A stretch of 22,379 bases of DNA from Aestuariicoccus sp032586235 (GTDB lineage: Bacteria; Pseudomonadota; Alphaproteobacteria; Rhodobacterales; Rhodobacteraceae). A program made the translations under genes and the position numbers. The DNA is taken from positions 1-22,379 of the forward strand of contig NZ_JAWHTD010000054.1 of assembly GCF_032586235.1 (NCBI RefSeq), written 5' to 3'. Below, in pieces: positions 11,990 through 19,444 of the stretch. How positions within the stretch are numbered: position 1 is the first letter of the stretch; every line of letters begins with the position of its first letter. The notes beneath the pieces were generated by a model. It worked only from the letters and a program-made list of their open reading frames with translations. It was not told the DNA's origin and ran no database searches.

Positions 11990-14671
11990 TTACTGCGCCG
12001 CCATCGCCAGATGCGCGGGCAGCGTCACCCGAAAGGCCGCGCCGCGCTGGCCGCGCAGATAGGCGATCTCGCCGCCCAGCCGGGTCATGATCTCGCGGCA
12101 GATCGCCAGGCCCAGCCCCGCGCCGCCCGCCTTCTGGTCGCTGACCCGGGCGAATTTCTCGAAGATCACGTCCTGCGCCTCGGGCGACACGCCCGAGCCG
12201 TTGTCGATGAAGTCGATGCGCAGCTCGCCGCCCTGCGCCGCCACCCGGATCGTCAGCTCGGGCCGGTCGGCGTCGCAATATTTGCGCGCATTGGCGATCA
12301 GGTTGATAAAGACCTGCGCCAGCCGGTCCAGATCGGTGTGCAGCATCACCTGTTCGGCGGCGTCGTCGCGCCGGATGCTAAGCCCCGGCACATCGTCCGC
12401 CGCCGCGGCCGCCGCCGCCGCGCGGTCCAGCACATCCGCCAGCGTGCCCTCGCGCAGGTTCAGGCTGACCTGGCCGTTCTCGAGCACGCTGAGATCAAGC
12501 AGATCGTCCAGCAGCCGGGTCAGGCGGATCGCCTCGTCATGGATGATCGAGGCGTATTTGCTCTGCTCCGCGCCAGTCAGCCCGGTGCTGTCGCGCAGGA
12601 TCTCGGAAAACGCGCGGATCGAGGTCATCGGCGTGCGCAGCTCGTGGCTGATCTGGCTGAGAAAGGCGTCCTTCTGGACCGACAGCCGCGTCAGCTTGGC
12701 ATTGGCCTCGCGCAGCTGCAGCGCGGTGCGCGCCAGCTCCTGGCTTTGCGCCTCGAGCCGCGCGGAATATTCCATCAGCTGTGCGGTCTCGTCGGCCACG
12801 GCCATCAGATCCTCGACCGACACCGAGGTACCGCCGACGATCTGCTCGACCATTGCATGCGCCGTCGCCGCGCCGACCGACCCCGCCAGCTCGCGTTCCA
12901 GCGTCTCCAGGAAATCCGGCGTCGGTTCGGGCAGATCGCCGCGCACCCCCTGCCGCCGCGCCTCGGCGCTGAACAGCCGCTGCGCGTCGTCCGAGCCCAT
13001 GATGCGCTGCGACATGATCATCAGATCCTCGGTCTGCGCCACGCCCCCCGACCAGCTGCGCGGCCCGCCCGAAAGCTGGAACACGTTGACGAACTGCGCG
13101 CCCTGCAGCCGCTCCAGCGGCGAGGGGAAGCTGGCCAGCGAGGCGGCAAAGAAGGCCACGGTGTTGAAGGCCATGCTCCAGAGCATGGCGTGCAGCAGCG
13201 GGTCGAGCCCCTCGATCCCGAAGAGCGCCTGCGGCCTGAGCCAGCCGATGCCGAAGGGGCCGTCTTGCAGCACCGCGTCGCTGACCAGCGCGCCGGTGGC
13301 GAAGCTGGGCAGATAGAGCGTGTAAAGCCAGATCACGAAGCCGACCGTCAGCCCGGCCAGCGCGCCCGCGCGCGTCGCCCCGCGCCAGAAGAGCCCGCCC
13401 AGCATCGCCGGCAAGACCTGGCTGACGCCGACGAAGGACACCAGGCCGATGGCCGCCAGCGCCACCCCGCCGCCCGACAGCGAATAATAGAGATAGCCCA
13501 GCATCACGATGCCCGCGATGGACACCCGGCGCGACAGCAGCACCACGTTGCGCACGTCGCCCGACATCGCCGCGCCGCCGCCCGTGAAGCGCAGCCAGAT
13601 CGGCATCACGATGTGGTTCGACACCATTGTCGACAGTGCGATCGCCGCAACGATCACCATCGACGTGGCCGAGCTGAATCCGCCCAGAACCGACAGCACC
13701 GCCAGCTGCTCTTGCCCCAGCGCCATCGGCACGGTCAGCACGAAGAGGTCGGGGTTGGCCCCCTCGGGCAAGAGCGACAGGCCGGTGACCGCGATGGGCA
13801 CGACGAAGAGGCTCATCGCCATGAGGTACAGCGGGAAGGCCCAGCTTGCGGTGCGCAGGTGGTTCTCGTCGTCGTTCTCGACGACCAGCACCTGGAACAT
13901 GCGCGGCAGGCACAGAAAGGCCGCCGCCGACAGCATCGTCAGCCCGACCCAGCGTCCGCCGTTCATTTGCCATTCGCCCAGCCGCGAGGCGTCGATCTGC
14001 TCCAGCGTGCTGGCCACGCCGCCCGACACGCCCCACACCACAAAGACCCCCACCGCCAGAAGGGCTGCCAGCTTGACGATGGATTCCACCGCGATGGCCA
14101 TCACAACGCCGTGGTGGCGTTCGTTGGCGTCCAGATTACGGGTGCCGAAGATCACCGTGAACAGCGCCAGCCCCACCGCCAGCCAGAGCGCGGTATATTC
14201 GGTGTTCTGCCCCTCGGCCCCGCGGTTGGCGAAGACCTCGAAGCTGAGCGTCACCGATTGCAGCTGCAGCGCGATATAAGGCGTGGTGCCGATCACCGCG
14301 AGGATGGTCACGCAGATCGCCAGCGTGTTCGACTTGCCATAGCGCGACGAGACCAGGTCGGCGACCGAGGTGATGCGCTGGCTGCGCCCGATGCGCACCA
14401 TCTTGCGCAGCACCCACCACCAGCCCACCAGCACCAGCGACGGCCCCAGATAGATCGTCAGATACTCGAACCCCGTCCGCGCCGCCGACCCGACCGCGCC
14501 GTAGAACGTCCAGGCGGTGCAATAGATCGACAGCGACAGCGTGTAGATCAGCGGCGAGCGCAGCCAGCGCACCCGGCCCCGCCGCGCCGCCCGCTCGGCA
14601 AAGAAGGCGATGCCGAAAAGGAAGGCCACATAGGCCAGGCAGATGCCGATCAGGGCGTTTAGGGTGATCAT
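11990..14671 (-). CDS. SLC5 symporter-STAC-histidine kinase (CrbS/CbrA-like sensor)
   Basis: The 893-residue protein fuses a sodium:solute symporter-like domain (residues 1 to about 515, roughly 13 helices) to a kinase. Residues 586-655 fit the STAC linker (FLETLERELAGSVGAATAHAM), and there is no PAS domain. The kinase has the H box with H676 (SHELRTP), the N box with N790 and N794, G1 DNGSGV (823-828) and G2 GAGLGLAI (850-857), so it looks active. In gammaproteobacteria CrbS controls acs and acetate use, and CbrA carbon use; the SLC5 part may sense or carry the substrate. The start is the ATG at 14671, which overlaps the stop of the preceding gene as ATGA; a GTG 165 bp further upstream is rejected. 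An alanine run (751-758) coded by GC-rich triplets joins DHp and ATPase domains. Confidence 0.93.
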   Translation of the reverse strand: MITLNALIGICLAYVAFLFGIAFFAERAARRGRVRWLRSPLIYTLSLSIYCTAWTFYGAVGSAARTGFEYLTIYLGPSLVLVGWWWVLRKMVRIGRSQRITSVADLVSSRYGKSNTLAICVTILAVIGTTPYIALQLQSVTLSFEVFANRGAEGQNTEYTALWLAVGLALFTVIFGTRNLDANERHHGVVMAIAVESIVKLAALLAVGVFVVWGVSGGVASTLEQIDASRLGEWQMNGGRWVGLTMLSAAAFLCLPRMFQVLVVENDDENHLRTASWAFPLYLMAMSLFVVPIAVTGLSLLPEGANPDLFVLTVPMALGQEQLAVLSVLGGFSSATSMVIVAAIALSTMVSNHIVMPIWLRFTGGGAAMSGDVRNVVLLSRRVSIAGIVMLGYLYYSLSGGGVALAAIGLVSFVGVSQVLPAMLGGLFWRGATRAGALAGLTVGFVIWLYTLYLPSFATGALVSDAVLQDGPFGIGWLRPQALFGIEGLDPLLHAMLWSMAFNTVAFFAASLASFPSPLERLQGAQFVNVFQLSGGPRSWSGGVAQTEDLMIMSQRIMGSDDAQRLFSAEARRQGVRGDLPEPTPDFLETLERELAGSVGAATAHAMVEQIVGGTSVSVEDLMAVADETAQLMEYSARLEAQSQELARTALQLREANAKLTRLSVQKDAFLSQISHELRTPMTSIRAFSEILRDSTGLTGAEQSKYASIIHDEAIRLTRLLDDLLDLSVLENGQVSLNLREGTLADVLDRAAAAAAAADDVPGLSIRRDDAAEQVMLHTDLDRLAQVFINLIANARKYCDADRPELTIRVAAQGGELRIDFIDNGSGVSPEAQDVIFEKFARVSDQKAGGAGLGLAICREIMTRLGGEIAYLRGQRGAAFRVTLPAHLAMAAQ

Positions 14672-14955
14672 CCCCGCCTCTCGCCCTCCTCGGACCGCAG
14701 CCGCAGCGACAAAAGCGCCGCCGCACCGGCCAGCAGGGCCCAGACGCCGAAGATGTAGATCAGCGCGCTGGAACTGGTCACGCCCGTGCCTTGTCCGGTG
14801 CCCGGCCCGGTCGGCCAGATCACCGGCACCAGCCACAGCAGCATCCCCAGCACGGGTAACGCGCGCGCCGCGTCGCGCAGCCGTCTGCGGCGATAGCTCT
14901 GGCGTTCCAGAAACAGCGGCGGGCGCGGGTCTCCGGCGTCGGGGTCGTCGCTCAT
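14668..14955 (-). CDS. Small two-TM protein translationally coupled to the SLC5-kinase
   Basis: The 95-residue protein has an arginine-rich segment (QSYRRRRLRDAAR, 19-31) before a first hydrophobic helix (about 33-48) and a second helix at about 63-84. Both ends overlap neighbours as ATGA: its ATG overlaps the stop of the response regulator gene, and its stop overlaps the start of the kinase. This suggests fixed stoichiometry with the kinase. Small membrane proteins precede related SLC5 proteins elsewhere (YjcH before ActP; a small coupled ORF, cbrX, before cbrA in Pseudomonas), though I see no family match to those. Likely an accessory subunit of the sensor. Confidence 0.8.
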   Translation of the reverse strand: MSDDPDAGDPRPPLFLERQSYRRRRLRDAARALPVLGMLLWLVPVIWPTGPGTGQGTGVTSSSALIYIFGVWALLAGAAALLSLRLRSEEGERRG

Positions 14956-15326
14956 GACGGCACCAGCTCGCGGACCGCGTCCAGCACTTCGGAATTCGAG
15001 AAAGGCTTGGCCATGAAGCGGCTCACGCCCGCGCGCTCGGCCATTTCGCGGTCCTTGGTCTGGCCGCGCGCGGTCAGCATCAGGATCGGCAGGTCGCGCG
15101 TCGCCGGGTCCTCGCGCAGCTCGCGCAGGATGTCATAGCCGCTCTTGCCGGGCAGCATCACGTCGAGGATCACCATGTCGGGCTTGCGCGCATGCACCGT
15201 CTCGACCGCATCGACGCCGTTGGAATGGGTTTTCACCGCAAACCCGTCGCGCGACAGGATAAAGCTGATCGCCTCGATGATGTTCGGCTCGTCCTCGATC
15301 AGCAGCACTTGCTTGGCCATCTGCAT
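14952..15326 (-). CDS. Single-domain response regulator (receiver only)
   Basis: The 124-residue protein is a complete receiver domain and nothing else: acidic pair E11-D12, phosphorylation site D55 (VILDVMLPG), T85 (ILMLTA) and K107 (MAKPF). With no output domain it must act by protein contact or pass phosphate on, as Spo0F or DivK do. The G-rich GGGGGGAG ribosome site suits either ATG at 15326 (MQMAKQ) or the second at 15320 (MAKQVLLIED). Its stop overlaps the next start (ATGA), so it is coupled to the small membrane protein and the kinase, its probable phosphodonor. The XRE regulator gene ends 82 bp upstream on the same strand, with no evident terminator between. Confidence 0.95.
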   Translation of the reverse strand: MQMAKQVLLIEDEPNIIEAISFILSRDGFAVKTHSNGVDAVETVHARKPDMVILDVMLPGKSGYDILRELREDPATRDLPILMLTARGQTKDREMAERAGVSRFMAKPFSNSEVLDAVRELVPS

Positions 15327-15408
15327 TTGTCTCCCCCCGGCGACTCGGCATTGATTGCCTTGTTTTGTCGCACACTGCCGCCGATTAAAGCCAATGCGGC
15401 ACGGGCTG

Positions 15409-16722
15409 TCAAAAGGCCTCTTGCCCGGTTTCGGCCAGGATCGACGGCTCGCGCCGCCCGTCGCAGTCGCGGCGCGGGCAGATCCGGCAGGCCACGCCCA
15501 CCGGCAGCACCGGCTCGCTGTCGGCGGGCTCGGCCGGAACGATCAGCATATGCGCCTCGAAAAGCGGCGAGCGATTGGCCCGGAACGCGCCCACCGGTTC
15601 GGCCATGGCGTAGGCGCGAAAGCCGGTGGCGGTGGCGTCGGGCATCCTTAAAGGCGCCACGATGGGCATCATCGGGCGGTTGAGCGCCTGATAAAGCGGC
15701 CACAGCGGGCAGCCCGCGCCGAAGCGCGGCATCGGGAAATCCGGCAAGGGCCGGCGGAAGGTCAGCACCCCCGACGCGTCGCAGATTGCCAGCGCCGCGG
15801 GGTGCGCCAGCACCCCCTCGGGCAGCGCCACCATGCGCCGCATCGCCGCCGCTGGCGGCACCGACAGCGCCTCGGCCAGCGCCAGCGGATCGGGGCCGGT
15901 CGCCGCCAGCGCCGCCGCGACCGCGTCGAGCGGCATGGCGCGTGCATCCTCGACCGTCCGCGCCAGCCAGCGGCGCAGCAACGCCTGCGCCGTCGGGGTC
16001 AGACCCGCCCCGATCCCCTGCGCGATGGTGTCCGGGTCGGCCCCGGGCGCGTCGGTCGCGGCGATGTAATAGCCGTTCTCGGCCAGCACCGCATCGACCT
16101 CTTCCTGCGGAACGGTAACATCGGCCCCCGCATCGTCGGCGGCCTCCAGATAGGTCACCAGCGCCCGGCTGGTCTCGGCCAGGCGCGCGCTGTCCTCGTG
16201 GATGTTGCGGTGAAAGCGCGCCTGCCACTCCGGCTCGATCTCACCGGGCTCGGCCAGAATCGACGCCGCGGAACGGATCGCCGTCACGGTCGACAGCATC
16301 TCATGCAATGAGGCCGCCAGATGCGGGTCGTGGGTCATGCGGTCGGTCAGCGTGGCGACAGTGCGCTCGAGCGTGTCGATGCGGTGGCGGCTTTGGGCCA
16401 GCAGCGCCGCCCAGCCCGGAAAACGGCCCGCGAATTCGTCGACCCGGTCCAGCTCGGCCCCACTGCCGCGATGACCAGAGGCGGCCTCGCGCAGGGTGGC
16501 GATCAGCGCCGCCTCGGCGCCTTCGGCCAGCACGTTCGGCGCCACCTCGAGGATGTCGGCGATATCCAGCAGCAACTTGCCGCCGATTCTGCGCCGGTTG
16601 TGCTCGATCAGGTTGAGATAAGAGGGCGAAATCCCCGCCCGCCGCGCAAGATCGGATTGCTTGAGCCCCTTCATCACACGCCTTTCGCGAATCCGGCTGC
16701 CGGTGAGGGTGTCGCGTGCCAT
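15409..16722 (-). CDS. XRE family regulator with C-terminal short-chain-fatty-acyl regulator domain and a DHp-like middle
   Basis: The 437-residue protein has an N-terminal XRE helix-turn-helix (about 8-62; RRAGISPSYLNLIEHNRR) and a C-terminal DUF2083-type domain (about 300-437) with FGAGCPLWPLYQALN and the cysteine cluster C412xxC415x4C420. This family (ScfR, RamB, PrpR relatives) regulates acetate, propionate and methylcitrate genes in response to acyl-CoA. The ImmA/IrrE domain of actinobacterial PrpR is absent. Instead residues about 131-195 align without gaps to the DHp hairpin of the neighbouring kinase, including H140-E141, I149-R150 and an IHxxxxRL motif. The ATG at 16722 follows an AAAGGAAAG ribosome site; an upstream start at 16761 is less likely. 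It diverges from the ABC operon, its probable target. Confidence 0.88.
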   Translation of the reverse strand: MARDTLTGSRIRERRVMKGLKQSDLARRAGISPSYLNLIEHNRRRIGGKLLLDIADILEVAPNVLAEGAEAALIATLREAASGHRGSGAELDRVDEFAGRFPGWAALLAQSRHRIDTLERTVATLTDRMTHDPHLAASLHEMLSTVTAIRSAASILAEPGEIEPEWQARFHRNIHEDSARLAETSRALVTYLEAADDAGADVTVPQEEVDAVLAENGYYIAATDAPGADPDTIAQGIGAGLTPTAQALLRRWLARTVEDARAMPLDAVAAALAATGPDPLALAEALSVPPAAAMRRMVALPEGVLAHPAALAICDASGVLTFRRPLPDFPMPRFGAGCPLWPLYQALNRPMMPIVAPLRMPDATATGFRAYAMAEPVGAFRANRSPLFEAHMLIVPAEPADSEPVLPVGVACRICPRRDCDGRREPSILAETGQEAF

Positions 16723-16939
16723 CGGCTTTCCTTTTGCTTTCAACGCCTTTCTGCGGCGCAATATGAATTATTTTACAGAATGCCATAGCATACTGTTCAT
16801 TCGTTGACAAAAAAATCGTTCCTGCAAAGCGTCTTGTTGCGCAATTTTCACGATCCGAAGAATACTGCCTTTGCACCATTGTGCGCGCGTCCGCGGGTCG
16901 AGGAGCCCGCTGTCGCACTTCACGAAACGGGAGGATTTC
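16723..16939. promoter_or_regulatory. Divergent regulatory region between XRE regulator and ABC operon
   Basis: The 217-bp region is more AT-rich than its flanks around 16755-16870. TTGACA (16804-16809) is a possible -35 for the plus strand, but no good -10 follows at 17 bp. TGCAAAG (16823-16829) and its inverse CTTTGCA (16869-16875) stand 39 bp apart; RamB-type regulators are known to bind TTTGCAAA-like boxes, so these are candidate half-sites. TTGCGCAA (16837-16844) is a perfect 8-bp palindrome between them. Confidence 0.4.
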
Positions 16940-18286
16940 ATGTCCAAGACCAATCTGACACGTCGCGGCGTGCTCGAGACCGGGGCCGTGGCCGGCGCCG
17001 GGCTCGCAGTACCGACGTATCTGTCCGCAGCCGCCCATTCGGGCTTTACCAACGCGCCCAGCGGCGACACCGTCACGCTGGGCTTCAACGTGCCCCAGAC
17101 CGGCCCCTACGCGGATGAGGGCGCCGACGAGCTGCGCGCCTACGAACTGGCGGTCGAACATCTGAACGGCGGCGGCGACGGCGGCATGATGGGGACGTTC
17201 TCGTCCAAAGCGCTGAAAGGAAACGGTATTCTGGGCAAGAAGGTGGTTTATGTCACCGGCGACACCCAGACCAAGTCCGACGCCGCCCGCGCTTCGGCCA
17301 AGTCGATGATCGAAAAAGACGGCGCCATCATGATCACCGGCGGGTCGTCCTCGGGCGTGGCCGTGGCCGTGCAGGCGCTCTGCCAGGAGGCAGGCGTGAT
17401 CTTCATGGCCGGCCTCACGCATTCGAACGACACCACCGGCAAGGACAAGCGCGCCAACGGGTTCCGCCACTTCTTCAACTCCTACATGTCCGGCGCGGCG
17501 CTCGCACCGGTGCTGCAGAAGATGTACGGCTCGGACCGCAAGGCCTATCACCTGACGGCCGACTACAACTGGGGCTACACGACCGAAGAGGCGATCACCT
17601 CGTCGACCGAGGCCATGGGCTGGGAGACGGTCAACACCGTCAAGACGCCGCTGACCCAGACCGACTTCAGCTCTTACATCGCGCCGGTGCTGCAATCGGG
17701 CGCCGACGTGCTGGTGCTGAACCACTACGGCGGGAACATGGTCAACTCGCTGACCAACGCCGTTCAGTTCGGCCTGCGCGACAAGCAGGTGAACGGCAAG
17801 AACTTCGAAATCGTCGTGCCGCTCTACTCGCGCCTGATGGCCAAGGGTGCCGGCGCCAACGTGAAGGGCATCTTCGGCTCTACCAACTGGCATTGGTCGC
17901 TGCAGGATGAAGCCTCGAAAGCCTTCGTCAAGTCGTTCGGCACCAAATACGGCTTCCCGCCGTCCCAGGCCGCGCACACCTGCTACGTTCAGACGCTGCT
18001 TTACGCGGATGCGGTCGAACGGGCCGGGTCTTTCGCACCTTGTGCGGTGGCCGAGGCGCTGGAAGGGTTCGAGTTCGACGGTCTGGGCAACGGGCCCACG
18101 CTGTACCGCGCAGACGATCACCAGTGCTTCAAGGACGTGCTGGTGGTGAAAGGCAAAGAAAACCCGACGTCCGAATTCGACCTTCTCGAAATCGTCGAAG
18201 TGACGCCGGGCGCCCAGGTCACCTATGCGCCCGATCACCCGCAGTTCGCGGGCGGCGCACTCGGCACCTGCAACAACGGCGCATAA
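16940..18286 (+). CDS. Periplasmic substrate-binding protein of a branched-chain-type ABC transporter (Tat signal)
   Basis: The 448-residue protein starts with a Tat signal (TRRGVLETG, twin arginines at 8-9, hydrophobic stretch to about residue 30, cleavage likely near SAAA). The mature part is a Peripla_BP_6 (Leu/Ile/Val or amide binding) fold: TLGFNVPQTGPYADEG (46-61) and the ligand-loop segment TGGSSSGVAVAVQALCQEAG. Such proteins bind amino acids, urea, amides or short carboxylates; specificity cannot be read here. GGGAGG lies 5 nt before the ATG at 16940; the frame is open upstream but that part is not supported. First gene of an operon with two permeases and two ATPases, upstream of acetyl-CoA synthetase, which suggests a short-chain acid or a compound yielding acetate. 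Confidence 0.9.
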   Translation: MSKTNLTRRGVLETGAVAGAGLAVPTYLSAAAHSGFTNAPSGDTVTLGFNVPQTGPYADEGADELRAYELAVEHLNGGGDGGMMGTFSSKALKGNGILGKKVVYVTGDTQTKSDAARASAKSMIEKDGAIMITGGSSSGVAVAVQALCQEAGVIFMAGLTHSNDTTGKDKRANGFRHFFNSYMSGAALAPVLQKMYGSDRKAYHLTADYNWGYTTEEAITSSTEAMGWETVNTVKTPLTQTDFSSYIAPVLQSGADVLVLNHYGGNMVNSLTNAVQFGLRDKQVNGKNFEIVVPLYSRLMAKGAGANVKGIFGSTNWHWSLQDEASKAFVKSFGTKYGFPPSQAAHTCYVQTLLYADAVERAGSFAPCAVAEALEGFEFDGLGNGPTLYRADDHQCFKDVLVVKGKENPTSEFDLLEIVEVTPGAQVTYAPDHPQFAGGALGTCNNGA

Positions 18287-18292
18287 CGGCGC

Positions 18293-18341
18293 GACCGGAA
18301 TTTTCCAAAAATTCCGGTCCGTTTTCTTTGTAAGAAAACGG
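18293..18341 (+). terminator. Two tandem hairpins after the binding-protein gene
   Basis: GACCGGAATTTT (18293-18304) pairs perfectly with 18308-18319 around a 3-nt loop (12 bp). Sharing base 18319, CCGTTTTCT (18319-18327) pairs with AGAAAACGG (18333-18341) around TTGTA (9 bp). No T-run follows, so this is more likely a partial terminator or 3' mRNA stabiliser, which would raise binding-protein levels above permease levels, as in many ABC operons. Confidence 0.7.
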
Positions 18342-18409
18342 TTTCGCTTATCCCGGACCTTCCGCATCGCCGCGGGGGGTCCGACCCAATCCGGCGAATG
18401 GTGGGGACA

Positions 18410-19441
18410 ATGGACGCAATCATCCTGCAAATTCTCAACGGGCTCGACAAAGGCTCTGCCTATGCGCTGATTGCGCTGGGTCTGACACTGATCTTCGGCA
18501 CGCTGGGCGTGGTCAACTTCGCCCATGGCGCCTTGTTCATGATCGGCGCGTTCTGTGCCGTCACTCTCAGCCGCATCCTGACGCTGAGCCACACGGTCAT
18601 CGACGAGACCAAGACCGACTTTCTGGGCAACCCCCTGAAGGTGGACGTGCCCTATGTCTACGACATATTCGGCCGCACCACCGGCGACGCGATCATCGAC
18701 TGGGCCGTTCCGCTCTCCATCCTCTTCGCCATCCCGGTGATGATCGCAATCGGCGTGATCATGGAGCGCGGGTTGATCAAGCATTTCTACAAGCGTCCCC
18801 ACGCCGACCAGATCCTCGTTACCTTCGGGCTGGCCATCGTGTTGCAGGAGGTCATCAAGTATTTCTACGGCGCCAACCCGATCCCGACCCCCGCGCCCGA
18901 GGCCTTCGTCGGCAGTTTCGACTTCGGCGCGCTGATCGGGTTCGAGGCGAACCAGATCATTTACCCCTACTGGCGCCTGGTCTATTTCGCCTTCGCGGCG
19001 ATCATCATCGGCGCGGTCTTCGCCTTTCTGCAGTTCACCACCTTCGGCATGGTCGTCCGCGCCGGGATGGCTGACCGGGAAACGGTGGGCCTGCTGGGCA
19101 TAAACATCGACAAGCGGTTCACCATCATGTTCGGGCTTGCGGCCGCCGTGGCCGGTCTGGCGGGGGTAATGTACACCCCCATCAACTCGCCGAATTACCA
19201 CATGGGCATGGACTTCCTCGTGCTCAGCTTCGTGGTCGTGGTGGTCGGCGGCATGGGCAGTCTGCCCGGCGCCGTCCTGGCCGGGTTCCTGCTGGGCATC
19301 CTGGAAAGCTTCGCCTCGATGGCGGCGGTGATCGACCTCATCCCCGGCATCAACCAGGTCATCATCTATCTTGTGGCCATCATCATTCTGCTTACCCGTC
19401 CCCGGGGCCTCATGGGCCGCAAGGGCGTGATGGAGGACTGA
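18410..19441 (+). CDS. Branched-chain-type ABC permease (LivH family)
   Basis: The 343-residue inner-membrane protein has the LivH N-terminus (ILQILNGLDKGSAYALIALG, residues 4-23), VVNFAHGALFM (34-44) and the EAA-like coupling loop RAGMADRETVGLLGINIDKR (217-236). An extra stretch of about 35 residues (61-96, including DETKTDFLGNPLKVDVPY) enlarges the loop after the second helix compared with E. coli LivH. I chose the ATG at 18410 because family members begin close to this point; an in-frame ATG at 18398 adds four residues and neither has an ideal ribosome site. It follows the tandem hairpins after the binding-protein gene and is 3 bp from the next permease. Confidence 0.9.
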   Translation: MDAIILQILNGLDKGSAYALIALGLTLIFGTLGVVNFAHGALFMIGAFCAVTLSRILTLSHTVIDETKTDFLGNPLKVDVPYVYDIFGRTTGDAIIDWAVPLSILFAIPVMIAIGVIMERGLIKHFYKRPHADQILVTFGLAIVLQEVIKYFYGANPIPTPAPEAFVGSFDFGALIGFEANQIIYPYWRLVYFAFAAIIIGAVFAFLQFTTFGMVVRAGMADRETVGLLGINIDKRFTIMFGLAAAVAGLAGVMYTPINSPNYHMGMDFLVLSFVVVVVGGMGSLPGAVLAGFLLGILESFASMAAVIDLIPGINQVIIYLVAIIILLTRPRGLMGRKGVMED

Positions 19442-19444
19442 GCC

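Noticed and set aside
12398..12421. GC-rich triplet run (alanine run) in the kinase as a phase-variable repeat
   Set aside because: The triplets are not a pure repeat and changes in steps of three would keep the frame; more likely a flexible linker.
11972..14662. Plus-strand open frame of 896 codons
   Set aside because: Antisense to the histidine kinase gene, which has clear domains; composition is that of a shadow frame.
14672..14836. GTG-initiated 55-residue extension of the kinase
   Set aside because: It overlaps the small membrane protein gene fully and encodes an Arg/Ala/Gly-rich shadow; the ATGA overlap at 14671 gives a better start.
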